From positions 1,426,001 through 1,490,000 of the forward strand of contig NZ_CP094974.1 of NCBI RefSeq assembly GCF_022869805.1: a stretch of 64,000 nt of DNA. The letters are read 5' to 3'. The notes under the pieces were generated by a model. It ran no database searches. It was given only the letters and a program-made list of their open reading frames with translations, and had not been told where the DNA came from. Numbering within the stretch: the stretch's first letter is position 1; each line of letters opens with the position of its first letter. This document shows positions 25,807 through 34,364 of this stretch, in pieces. Source of the stretch: Halosolutus halophilus. Its GTDB lineage: Archaea; Halobacteriota; Halobacteria; Halobacteriales; Natrialbaceae. The position numbers were made by a program, and so were the translations under genes.

Positions 25807-27903
25807 ATGGGACGGTTATCAGAACTCTTTGCACCCGAGACCGTCGCCGTGATCGGGGCGACCGACCGCGAAGGCGCCGTCGGTCGGGCGATCCTGGAGA
25901 ACCTGCAGGACGACTTCGACGGCGAGGTCGTCCCGGTCAACCCCTCTCGCGACGAGGTGCTCGGACTCGAGTGCTACTCCGACGTGACGAGTGCGCCACC
26001 GATCGATCTCGCGGTGGTCGTGGTACCACCCGCCGTCGTGATCGAGACGCTCCGGGAACTCGGCGAGGTCGGGACCGAGAACGTCGTCGTGATCACCGCC
26101 GGCTTCTCGGAAACCGGCGGCGAAGGGGCCGAACGCGAGCGTCAACTCCGCGAGGTCGCCGACGAGTACGACCTGAACGTCGTCGGGCCCAACAGCCTGG
26201 GGATCATGTCGACCCCCGCCGACATGAACGCGACGTTCGGCCCCGAGAACGCCCTCGACGGCTCGATCTCCTTTATGAGCCAGTCGGGCGCGTTCATCAC
26301 GGCCGTCCTCGACTGGGCCAACGAACAGGGGATCGGCTTTCAGGACGTCGTCTCGCTCGGCAACAAGACGGTCCTCGACGAGACGGACTTCGTCCGCGAG
26401 TGGGGCGAGGACCCCGAAACCGACGTCATAATCGGCTACCTCGAGGGGATCGACGACGGCCACGAGTTCGTGAAAACGGCTCGCGAGGTCACCGACGACA
26501 CGCCGATCGTCCTCGTCAAGTCCGGTCGGACCGACGCAGGGGCACAGGCGGCCTCTTCACACACGGGCGCGATCGCCGGCAGCGAGCGCGCCTACGAGAC
26601 CGGCCTCGAACAGGCCGGCGTGATCCGGGCCCACTCCGTCCAGGAACTGTTCGACTACGCGCGGGCGCTCTCGGGGCTCCCCCAACCCGACTCCGACGGG
26701 GTCGCCGTCGTCACGAACGCGGGTGGCCCGGGCGTCCTGACCACCGACGCCATCGGCGACTCCTCGCTTTCGATGGCCGACTTCACCGACGAGACGATCG
26801 ACGAACTGATCGAGTCGATGCCCGACGAGGCCAACGTCTACAACCCGATCGACGCGATCGGGGATGCCGACGTCGACCGGTTCGGCGAGGCGCTGGACGT
26901 CGCGCTCGCCGATCCCAACGTCGGCAGCGCGGTCGTCGTCAGCGCGCCGACCGCAGTGCTCGAGTACGACGACCTCGCCGAGACCGTCATCGAGAAACGC
27001 GAAGCCCACGGGAAACCCGTCGTCACCTGCCTGATGGGCGGCGAGCGTGCCCGCGCCGCCGAGGAGGTGCTGCGAAGCGGTGGCATCCCGAACTACTTCG
27101 ATCCCGCGCGTGCGGTGGCCGGACTGGACGCGCTGGCTCGCTACCGCGACGTGCGCGAGCGGACGATCGACGATCCCACGCAGTTCGACGTCGATCGGGA
27201 ACGGGCCCGCGAGATCCTCGGCCGGGCGAACCGGCGCGACAGCAACCGCCTCGGCGTGGAATCGATGGATCTCCTCGAGGCCTACGGCATCCCGACGCCG
27301 GAGGGCGAGATCGTCGACGATCCCGACCGCGCCCGCGAGGTGGCCACGGGGATCGACGGCGACGTCGTCATGAAGATCGTCAGCCCCGACATTTCACACA
27401 AATCTGACATCGGCGGCGTGAAAGTCGGCGTCGCGAACGAGGACGTCTACGACGCCTACGAGGATCTCGTCGCGCGGGCGCGAAACTACCAGCCCGACGC
27501 GACGATCCTCGGCGTGCAGGTCCAGGAGATGCTCGATCTCGACGCATCGACCGAGACGATCGTCGGCATGAACCGCGATCCGCAGTTCGGCCCCCTGTTG
27601 CTGTTCGGACTCGGTGGAATCTTCGTCGAAATCCTCGAGGACACGTCGGTTCGCGTCGCCCCGATCGGCGAGGACGAGGCCCGGGCGATGATCGACGAGA
27701 TCAAGTCGGCCCCGCTGTTGCGCGGTGCCCGGGGCCGCGAACCGGCCGACGTCGATGCGATCGTCGAGACGATCCAGCGGCTCTCGCAACTGGTGACGGA
27801 CTTCCCCGCGATCCTCGAACTCGACGTCAATCCGCTCGTCGCGGGCCCCGACGGCGTAGCGGCGATCGACCTCAGACTCACGGTTGACACGGAGGAACTA
27901 TGA
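25807..27903 (+). CDS. acd: ADP-forming acetate-CoA ligase (fused alpha-beta)
   Basis: A 698-residue fused ADP-forming acyl-CoA synthetase, which makes ATP from acetyl-CoA, ADP and phosphate and releases acetate. The N-terminal CoA-binding domain starts LFAPETVAVIGATDREGAVG. The phosphorylatable histidine is His252 in AASSHTGAIAGS. The C-terminal ATP-grasp half contains VMKIVSPDISHKSDIGGV. The alpha and beta parts are separate genes in hyperthermophiles but fused in haloarchaea. Its stop overlaps the ATG of the next gene by 4 bp. Related acids may also be substrates. Confidence 0.93.
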   Translation: MGRLSELFAPETVAVIGATDREGAVGRAILENLQDDFDGEVVPVNPSRDEVLGLECYSDVTSAPPIDLAVVVVPPAVVIETLRELGEVGTENVVVITAGFSETGGEGAERERQLREVADEYDLNVVGPNSLGIMSTPADMNATFGPENALDGSISFMSQSGAFITAVLDWANEQGIGFQDVVSLGNKTVLDETDFVREWGEDPETDVIIGYLEGIDDGHEFVKTAREVTDDTPIVLVKSGRTDAGAQAASSHTGAIAGSERAYETGLEQAGVIRAHSVQELFDYARALSGLPQPDSDGVAVVTNAGGPGVLTTDAIGDSSLSMADFTDETIDELIESMPDEANVYNPIDAIGDADVDRFGEALDVALADPNVGSAVVVSAPTAVLEYDDLAETVIEKREAHGKPVVTCLMGGERARAAEEVLRSGGIPNYFDPARAVAGLDALARYRDVRERTIDDPTQFDVDRERAREILGRANRRDSNRLGVESMDLLEAYGIPTPEGEIVDDPDRAREVATGIDGDVVMKIVSPDISHKSDIGGVKVGVANEDVYDAYEDLVARARNYQPDATILGVQVQEMLDLDASTETIVGMNRDPQFGPLLLFGLGGIFVEILEDTSVRVAPIGEDEARAMIDEIKSAPLLRGARGREPADVDAIVETIQRLSQLVTDFPAILELDVNPLVAGPDGVAAIDLRLTVDTEEL

Positions 27904-29036
27904 CCGACCCAGACACCACGGACGAATCCCAGATCGACGAACAGAGCACCGATAGCGCGACCGACGGACCCGACACCATCCTGGTGAGTTCACTCGAGGA
28001 AAGTACCGGCAAGACGGCGATCACGCTGGCACTCGCCCGCCTCGCCGAGGCCGACGGCGACAGCGTCGGCTACATGAAACCGAAGGGGACGCGACTGGAG
28101 AGCAACGTCGGCAAGACGCTGGACGAGGACCCGCTGCTCGCCCGCGAACTCCTGGATCTCGACGCCGAGATGCACGACCTCGAACCGGTCGTCTACTCGC
28201 CGACGTTCGTCGAACAGGCGATCCGCGGCCGCGAGGATCCCGCCGAACTGCGCGATCGGGTCCGAGAGGCCTTCGAGACGGTCTCCGCGAACCACGATCG
28301 CCTCTTCGTCGAGGGTGGCGGCCGGTACGATATCGGCGGCATCGTCGAACTCACCGACGCGGACCTCGCGGACGTGCTCGACGCCCGCGTCCTGCTCGTC
28401 GCACCCTACGAGGTCCCGGGTGACGTCGACGACGTCCTCGCCGCCGTTCGAACCTTCGGCGATCGACTCGACGGCGTGATCTTCAACGACGTCCCCGACG
28501 CGGCCTACGATCAACTCGAGACCGACATCGTTCCCTTCCTCGAAGGACGCGGCGTCTCGGTGTACGGCGTACTCCCGAACGAGCGGGCGCTGTCGGGCGT
28601 CACGGTGGCCGAACTCGCTGACGAACTCGGAGCCAAACGGCTCGTCGAGGCCGGTGACGACGCCTACGTCGAGCGGTTCTCCGTCGGTGCGATGGGCGCG
28701 GACAGCGCCCTGCGTCACTTCCGCCGGACGAAAGACGCGGCGGTCATCACCGGGGGCGATCGAGCGGAGATACACGCGGCCGCGCTCGAAGCGCCCGGCG
28801 TCCGCTGTCTCATCCTGACCGGCGGCCACCGACCGTCCGGCGCGATCCTCGGACAGGCGACCGAAAAGGGCGTCCCGATCCTCTCCGTCCAGACGGACAC
28901 GCTCACGACCGTTGAACGGGCCGAAGACGTCGTTCGCAGCGGTCGGACCCGAGACGCCGAGACGATCGATCGGATGGAACGGCTGTTGACCGATCACGCA
29001 GCAATCGACTCGATCCTCGACCGCGACCGCGAGTAG
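27900..29036 (+). CDS. Phosphotransacetylase N-terminal/DRTGG domain protein
   Basis: A 378-residue protein with a BioD-like P-loop ATPase region after an acidic leader. The P-loop reads SSLEESTGKTAITLAL. Then come GYMKPKG and EGGGRYDIGG, and a DRTGG domain in the second half (FSVGAMGADSALRHF, VITGGDRAEIHAAAL, LILTGGHRPSG). This is the architecture of the regulatory N-terminus of bacterial Pta without its catalytic acetyltransferase. The 4-bp overlap with acd strongly suggests it regulates, or forms a complex with, acetyl-CoA/acetate interconversion. The mechanism is inferred. Confidence 0.85.
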   Translation: MTDPDTTDESQIDEQSTDSATDGPDTILVSSLEESTGKTAITLALARLAEADGDSVGYMKPKGTRLESNVGKTLDEDPLLARELLDLDAEMHDLEPVVYSPTFVEQAIRGREDPAELRDRVREAFETVSANHDRLFVEGGGRYDIGGIVELTDADLADVLDARVLLVAPYEVPGDVDDVLAAVRTFGDRLDGVIFNDVPDAAYDQLETDIVPFLEGRGVSVYGVLPNERALSGVTVAELADELGAKRLVEAGDDAYVERFSVGAMGADSALRHFRRTKDAAVITGGDRAEIHAAALEAPGVRCLILTGGHRPSGAILGQATEKGVPILSVQTDTLTTVERAEDVVRSGRTRDAETIDRMERLLTDHAAIDSILDRDRE

Positions 29037-29531
29037 CCACTGCCAGGCAGTGCACACCTGATCGCACGGCGGCTGTGCGATCGGTGTGGAAACCGATTCG
29101 GCTGGTACTTCGCACCCGGAATCGCCGCGACGACCGATCGACGGGCATCGACTCGGGGCTGTGGAGAGACGACTGGCGGACGGACCAGCTGGACGCGATG
29201 GATCTCGCTCGGCAGGAAATTGCAGCCCCGGAACGGCCGATCCGGGCAAATCGTCCGCCCGGGGTCGCGCCGGTTGTCAGAGGCACCCCGGCACCTGACA
29301 CGTTCGCACTCCAGTCGTATACCCTCATCCGTCGGAACGCCTCCCACCGGATGAGTACGAGTACATAACTGTTTCCCTCGTTTAAGTATCCGACACCGAA
29401 TTCGGGCGGTCGCCGGAATCTGCAGCGGATCGCGCTGACCCGTCGCACGGTCACACCGAGTCAGCACGCGTCGATTCCGGTCGGCATTCTGGCCGAGAGC
29501 TATTTGCATCCTCGTTACATGAGTGCCGACA
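29037..29531. other. 495-bp spacer after the acd operon
   Basis: This spacer contains the terminator-like hairpin at 29053-29088. A weak TATA-like tract (AGCTATTTGCATCC, about 29499-29512) precedes the next gene. A 97-residue open frame at 29075-29368 is arginine-rich and starts inside the hairpin, so I do not accept it as a gene. Confidence 0.5.
29053..29088 (+). terminator. Terminator-like hairpin, copy 2 of the shared element
   Basis: CACACC-T-GATCGCAC pairs with GTGCGATC-GGTGTG around a 7-nt loop, 17 nt past the stop at 29036. The core GGCTGTGCGATCGG is shared with the sites at 981 and 34302 in the same orientation relative to the upstream gene. Confidence 0.5.
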
Positions 29532-30404
29532 ATGGGCGGGGAGGGGGACGAAACGGCAGTGCTCGAGGCGCTGCATCGGCGGCAGACGCTGCTTCAGCGA
29601 CTCGCCTCGGAACCGGCGCGACCGCCCGCACTCGCCGATGACTTGGAGTCCGCACGATCGACGGTCGAGCGGGGGCTATCGGAACTCGAGGCGGTCGACC
29701 TGATCGAACGCGTCGACGGCCAGTATCGGACGACGCTGGCCGGTGAACTCGCTCTCGCGGAGTTCGACCGTCTCGTCGATCGGGTCGCGGACGTCGCTGG
29801 TGCGTGGCCGCTCCTTGGATCCCTGCCGGCCGACGCGGCGATCGATCCCCGGTTCCTCGACGGTGCGAGCCTCGTGCTCGCCGATCGGGACGACGACGAT
29901 TCAGCCCTCGACGGGGCCGCGCGCGTCGCCGACGACGCGATCGATCCAGTGGCGGCCCTCGAGGGGGTCCTCGAAACTGCGTCGCACCATCGCATCTACG
30001 TGCCGTCGTTCGACCACCGTATCGCTCGGACGTACGTCGAGGCGATCCGTACGGGGACGTCGGTCGAGGTCACGTTACCCAGCGACGCCGTCGAGAGCGT
30101 ACTCGCGACCGTTCGACGGGAGACCGCCGACGCGATCGCGAGCGGGCGGCTGGCGCTCTACGAAACCACGATGGAACTACCCTACGCGCTCGTCGTCGTC
30201 GAGTTCGAGGATGGCGCTGTGGCCGAGGTTCCGTTCGATCGGGACCGCGATACCGACGCGCTCGCGATGCTCGTCGTCTGCGAGAACGGGTCGCCGGGTG
30301 GGGTCATCACGAACGACGACGCGGCCGCGCTCGAGTGGGCCACCAGGAAACTCGCGTCCGTCAGGGCGACAGCACAGGAACTGACGCTCGACCGTTCCCG
30401 ATGA
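29532..30404 (+). CDS. Winged-helix transcriptional regulator (FilR1/DUF1724-like)
   Basis: A protein of about 290 residues. An N-terminal helix-turn-helix (LQRLASEPARPPALADDLESARSTVERGLSELEAVDLIERVDGQY) is followed by a larger sensor-like domain with HHRIYVPSFDHRIARTYVEAI and VVVEFEDG. This matches the haloarchaeal regulators with the methanogenesis-regulator (FilR1) C-terminal domain. The effector is unknown. ATG 29532 fits a leaderless start; a GTG three codons earlier is possible. It stands alone. Confidence 0.8.
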   Translation: MGGEGDETAVLEALHRRQTLLQRLASEPARPPALADDLESARSTVERGLSELEAVDLIERVDGQYRTTLAGELALAEFDRLVDRVADVAGAWPLLGSLPADAAIDPRFLDGASLVLADRDDDDSALDGAARVADDAIDPVAALEGVLETASHHRIYVPSFDHRIARTYVEAIRTGTSVEVTLPSDAVESVLATVRRETADAIASGRLALYETTMELPYALVVVEFEDGAVAEVPFDRDRDTDALAMLVVCENGSPGGVITNDDAAALEWATRKLASVRATAQELTLDRSR

Positions 30405-30483
30405 GTCCGGGACGATACCGTTCGGGTTCAGTGACTGTCGCGTCTGACCAAGAACTAAGAGTCAGGCGCGCATGGACCCTGAC

Positions 30484-30777
30484 ATGGACGGCATACCCCA
30501 GGAAATTACCTCCCTCGTCGGTCGTGAGGTCTACTCGAACAACGGCGTCTTCGTCGGCGAAGTCGAGGACCTTCGCCTGAACATCGACGGCCAGGCGGTC
30601 ACGGGACTGGCCCTCGGCAATCTCAACACGGAACTGTTCTCGGACGAAGCGCGGAGCGGGCAGGGCGTCATCGTGCCCTACCGCTGGGTTCGCTCCGTCG
30701 GCGACGTCATCCTGATCAACGACGTCGTCGAACGCGTTCGCGAACCGGACGAAGAAGAGAGCGAACTCGTCGCGTAG
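30484..30777 (+). CDS. PRC-barrel domain protein
   Basis: A 97-residue PRC-barrel protein: ITSLVGREVYSNNGVFVGEVEDLRLNIDGQAVTGLALG, then VIVPYRWVRSVGDVILINDVVERV and an acidic end. Short haloarchaeal PRC-barrel proteins include CdpB1/CdpB2, partners of SepF in cell division. This one could belong to that group, but I cannot decide without alignment. An ATG 12 nt upstream (30472) is an alternative start. It is convergent with the DHH gene. Confidence 0.8.
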   Translation: MDGIPQEITSLVGREVYSNNGVFVGEVEDLRLNIDGQAVTGLALGNLNTELFSDEARSGQGVIVPYRWVRSVGDVILINDVVERVREPDEEESELVA

Positions 30778-30857
30778 TCCCCTTCCGAGCGTCGACTGCG
30801 TGGTCGAACCGACAACCGCAATCCGGGTCGACCTACCCGTGCAGGCTCGGGACGCCA

Positions 30858-32306
30858 CTAACCCCCGTTCGATCCTTCCGCACCGTCGACGCCCATCGCG
30901 TCGAACAGCGTTCGCTTGACGGCTTCCTCGGTCAACTCGAGCAACGTATCTCGCGTGTCCTCCGAAATCTCGATCCCGGTGAAGATCCCCAGCGGGATCT
31001 CCGCGCTGGCCTGGGTCGAGTGGCCCGCGGTCTCGCCGATCTCGCCGTAAGCGTCGTCGAGCACCTTCCCGATATTGATGCGGATGTCCTTCGATCGGCC
31101 GGCGAGGAAGATCGTCTCGTCGGCGATGCCGAAGACCGCCGTCGTCGTCACGCCCTCGAGATTGAGCAGGTGGCTCGCGGCCTGAGTTAGCGCCTCTCGA
31201 TCGCGGACGAAGCCGGCGTTGGAGACGAGGTGGCTCCCCTGAACGTCGCGGTTGGCGATCGCTTCGGCGAGGACGTCCAGCGTCTCGGGGGACATCGACG
31301 GCGACTCGACCTGCTCTAACGTGTCGTGGTTCGCGAACGGGTAGAGATAGGCAGCGGCGGTGAGATCGGCGGGGGTCGTGTCGCGTTTGAAATCCAGCGT
31401 CTCCGCCCGGATGCCGTACAGCAGCGCCGTGGCGACCTCCTCGGAGACGTTCATGTCGTACTCCTGGATGTACTTCGTCATGATCGTCGACGTCGAGGAC
31501 ATGTTCGGGCGGATGTCGACGAACTCGGGTTCGTACGCCTCGTCGGGTTCGTGGTGGTCGATGACGATGTCGATGGGGAGGTCCATCTCGCTCGAGGTCG
31601 CGTGATCGACGAGTGCGACGGTGTCGTAGATCGATCGGTCCTCGATCTCGTCCCACTGGACGAGGTCGATCCCCAGGAGGTTGACGAACGCGCGGTTCTC
31701 CTGGTGGCCGACGTCACCGAGGTAGATGATGTCCGACTCGATCCCGAGGTGGTCGGCGATCGCCTGCAGCGCCGCGGCGCTGGCGATCGAGTCGGGGTCG
31801 GGACTGTCCTGGGTGACGATCGCCAGCCGCGTCCCCGTCTCCTCTAACAACTGGGCGAGTTTCCCGGCGTTGTACTCGAGTTCTCCCGACTCGAGTGCCC
31901 GCAGGGCCGACTCGGCGATGACCGACGACGGGTTGATGACGATGTCCGCGCCGAGTTCCTCGAGTTCGTCCCCGGAGACGGGATCGCTCGCACGCGCGAC
32001 GACGAACTGGGTTCCGTTTTGCGTCCGAATGTTCTCGACGGCGCGTTTGTTGGCCTCGACGTCGGACGCGAGGATCAGGACGACGTCGCGGTCGGCGACG
32101 AGATCGGCGGCTTCCGGCTGCCGAATGTCGGCGGTGCGGGCGTCCAGGTCCTGATCCCGCAGCGATTCGACGCGACTCTCGTCCCGATCGACGATCAGGA
32201 CGTCTTTCCCCTGTTCGACGAGTTCCTCCGCGACGGCGTACCCGACGCTCCCACAGCCCAGAATAGCGTAATCAGAGATCGACGAGATCGTAACCCCCGT
32301 ACTCAT
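30858..32306 (-). CDS. TrkA-N/DHH phosphoesterase fusion protein
   Basis: A 482-residue protein. The first 130 residues form a Rossmann TrkA-N (RCK) domain (YAILGCGSVGYAVAEELVEQGKDVLIVDRDESRV). A DHH-DHHA1 phosphoesterase follows, with QDSPDPDSIASAAAL, VDHATSSEM and the DHH motif VIDHHEPDEAYEP, and a C-terminal FLAGRSKDIRINIGKVL. The family links nucleotide sensing to cleavage of small phosphodiesters such as cyclic dinucleotides or nanoRNA. The exact substrate in haloarchaea is unknown. The start MSTGVTISS at 32306 follows the RCK fold; the longer frame is foreign. Confidence 0.9.
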   Translation of the reverse strand: MSTGVTISSISDYAILGCGSVGYAVAEELVEQGKDVLIVDRDESRVESLRDQDLDARTADIRQPEAADLVADRDVVLILASDVEANKRAVENIRTQNGTQFVVARASDPVSGDELEELGADIVINPSSVIAESALRALESGELEYNAGKLAQLLEETGTRLAIVTQDSPDPDSIASAAALQAIADHLGIESDIIYLGDVGHQENRAFVNLLGIDLVQWDEIEDRSIYDTVALVDHATSSEMDLPIDIVIDHHEPDEAYEPEFVDIRPNMSSTSTIMTKYIQEYDMNVSEEVATALLYGIRAETLDFKRDTTPADLTAAAYLYPFANHDTLEQVESPSMSPETLDVLAEAIANRDVQGSHLVSNAGFVRDREALTQAASHLLNLEGVTTTAVFGIADETIFLAGRSKDIRINIGKVLDDAYGEIGETAGHSTQASAEIPLGIFTGIEISEDTRDTLLELTEEAVKRTLFDAMGVDGAEGSNGG

Positions 32307-32420
32307 TGACAGAGTGGTCGGACCGGTCGCACTTAACGCTCCCGAAGATTGGTACGTTTCGAGACCGATCGGCGGTCGTGGGGGTTTGTTCCGCCCTGTC
32401 ACGCCGTCTGCCAAGGGAAA

Positions 32421-32430
32421 CGTATTTCAA
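32421..32430 (+). promoter_or_regulatory. TATA box of tRNA-Lys
   Basis: CGTATTTCAA lies about 27-30 nt upstream of the mature 5' end of the tRNA. Confidence 0.55.
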
Positions 32431-32455
32431 TCCACATCCGAAAGTCGGAGGTACA

Positions 32456-32529
32456 GGGCCGGTAGCTCAGTCCGGCAGAGCGTCTGACTCTTAATCAGAC
32501 GGTCGCGTGTTCAAATCGCGCCCGGCCCG
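32456..32529 (+). tRNA. tRNA-Lys (anticodon CTT)
   Basis: A 74-nt cloverleaf. The acceptor GGGCCGG pairs with CCGGCCC and the discriminator is G. The D-arm contains AGCTCAG...GGCAGAGC. The anticodon stem-loop is TCTGA-CTCTTAA-TCAGA, giving anticodon CTT (Lys). The T-arm contains GTTCAAATC. CCA is not encoded and there is no intron. Confidence 0.96.
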
Positions 32530-33113
32530 CTTCTGCTCCGAGCAATTACGCGAGGAGCGAAGCGGCTAGCGGGATTCGAACTAGACCAGAAAGGCGCAGC
32601 GAAGCGAGCATTTCTGGGCGTGATCGTCTCCTAGGCGCCTGTCCCGGAACGATACCGACACGTCGTCCCCGATCGTGAACCGACACCATCTCACACAGTC
32701 CAACGTGTGTTGGGTTCAGGATTATCTACCAGTGGCTGGTAGCGTCGAGATGGAGGGCCCCTCCTCTCACTGACAGCCTCCCGCCCCCCACAGGGAGCCT
32801 GTCTTTCTCACTTCGATCCGACTCTCTGTCCGCGAGCGGCGGCGCTCGTGGCAGTCACGATCGAAAGTACCGGCACGCCGATATCTCCCGGCCAGCGAGA
32901 GAAGCCACCGAAAGGCTCTGCTGAAATCAGTACTCAGTGCTGGTCTGTTATCCGACGCGGTAAGTGTCGATCGAGCAGGTAACGGAGTCGGTATCGATCG
33001 CCTCGATACCCGTCAGAAACAGCGTGCCGAATACGGAGGCTGCATTCCGCGACTCTGGATCCCTCGACTGCGAATCATCCGTCGATGGTCGCCATCGGGG
33101 AGCACGAATTAGA
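32530..33113. other. 584-bp spacer after tRNA-Lys
   Basis: No gene is recognised. The first 100 bp hold haloarchaeal spacer sequences (GAGGAGCGAAGCGG, GCGAAGCGAGC) and an inverted CCAGAAA...TTTCTGG pair. Further on are a polypurine/polypyrimidine stretch (CTCCCGCCCCCCACAGGGAG) and an AAAGGCTCTGCTGAAATCAG segment that could be a transposon-end relic. I found no repeat of the tRNA 3' end that would mark an attachment site. Confidence 0.45.
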
Positions 33114-34154
33114 TCACTCTGCTGCCAGCCACCGGATCCACTCGCCGTACGATTTGTACTCCGCGAGGTGCGTCTCTTCGGAAACACCGTCACGGAGGGT
33201 GACCATCCGGTAATTCGGGTATTCGGATTCCGAAGACGAGGTATCTGAGAACCAGTAGAGTGGCCGTTCGCGGCTGAATTCACGGAGAACGTTTTCGAAT
33301 TCGGCAACTGCACTCTCCTCGAACTGGTAAAGCGTATGCGTGCTAAAAATACAGAGTTCGAGTTCGACCGGTACCTCGGGAAGCAAATCGGGAAGGACAC
33401 TCGGCACATCACCCTCGACGAGTCGTGGAGGGTCATCCGCAACCAGTTCGATCGCAGCCGCGAGTCGATCGTATCGCCACTGCTGATCCGGAATGGCGAG
33501 CGCCCGGAGCCATCGTTTGTCCGACGGATCGGTCACATCGAGCGGCTGAAGATCGATGCCGGCCCGGTATTCAACGTCGGGAATCGACGCGGAAAGCGGC
33601 GGATCGATCGCTCCTTTCACGGCGGATTCGATCCGTACCGGGGAACTCGACTCGCCGTGCGTGCCGTACTCGTCGTAGGCATACTGGAAGCGATCCCAAT
33701 ACAGATTGAGTCCGGCGCTGGTGCCGACCTCTACGAGCGCGAGTGGCCGTCGAACGCCAGTTCTGGCTGCGTGTGCGAACGCTGGAAAGAGAACCGCCGA
33801 TCGACCGACGTCATTCGTCTGAACGCGTCGTGTGGCGACGATTTCGCGGACGCGGCCTTCGTGGGTAAGACAGAACTCGCGAAACGCCGGAAACGGGTCG
33901 GCATCGGACGGGTCGAGAGGATCGTCGGTACAACTCGGGTAGAACTCGGCGATCCGATGGTCGGGTTCTTCCAGCACCAGTGCGTGGACAGCCGCAAGGA
34001 GAAGTTGTGGTGGTGGTTGGCCGTCACGAGCCTCGGCAGCGATATCGACGAGATTCGGGCACTGAGCGGCTTTTCGTGCCAAGGATGCATAGAGTGGAGA
34101 AACCTCCTCTGCCCAGTCTCCATACCAGATGAACGCCTCCGAAATTTCGCCCAT
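33114..34154 (-). CDS. DUF2332 family protein
   Basis: A 346-residue protein matching DUF2332. It starts SEAFIWYGDWAEEVSPLYASLARKAAQCPNLVDI, and the central ALVEVGTSAGLNLYWDRFQYAYD has a methyltransferase-like glycine loop. Function is unknown. The gene looks less GC-rich than its neighbours (codons such as GAA, TAC and AAA are more frequent, and the promoter side has TTTTAATGATT). It sits just past tRNA-Lys, so a transferred gene is possible. ATG 34154 is the natural start. Confidence 0.82.
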   Translation of the reverse strand: MGEISEAFIWYGDWAEEVSPLYASLARKAAQCPNLVDIAAEARDGQPPPQLLLAAVHALVLEEPDHRIAEFYPSCTDDPLDPSDADPFPAFREFCLTHEGRVREIVATRRVQTNDVGRSAVLFPAFAHAARTGVRRPLALVEVGTSAGLNLYWDRFQYAYDEYGTHGESSSPVRIESAVKGAIDPPLSASIPDVEYRAGIDLQPLDVTDPSDKRWLRALAIPDQQWRYDRLAAAIELVADDPPRLVEGDVPSVLPDLLPEVPVELELCIFSTHTLYQFEESAVAEFENVLREFSRERPLYWFSDTSSSESEYPNYRMVTLRDGVSEETHLAEYKSYGEWIRWLAAE

Positions 34155-34301
34155 GCGTACCTTTCAGTGCGCTGTCTTTTAATGATTCACCCCGAGATCT
34201 CGAAGGGGAAACTCACGCCCTTCTCGAACGTGGTAGTGGTGTCCGTTAGATACGCGCGTTCGTATCCAACACGACTCTGGTTGGACAACATCCGCACGTA
34301 C

Positions 34302-34328
34302 CCGATCGCACAGCCATCGTGCGATCGG
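34302..34328 (-). terminator. Terminator-like hairpin, copy 3 of the shared element
   Basis: CCGATCGCAC (34302-34311) pairs exactly with GTGCGATCGG (34319-34328) around a 7-nt loop, 37 nt past the stop of the beta-helix gene. The transcribed strand again carries GGCTGTGCGATCGG. Confidence 0.5.
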
Positions 34329-34364
34329 CACGGGAATCGTGTCAGCGTCTCGCGAGCGATCCCG

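Noticed and set aside
29075-29368. 97-codon arginine-rich frame after the acd operon
   Set aside because: Its start lies in the terminator-like hairpin and its composition is typical of a GC-rich shadow frame.
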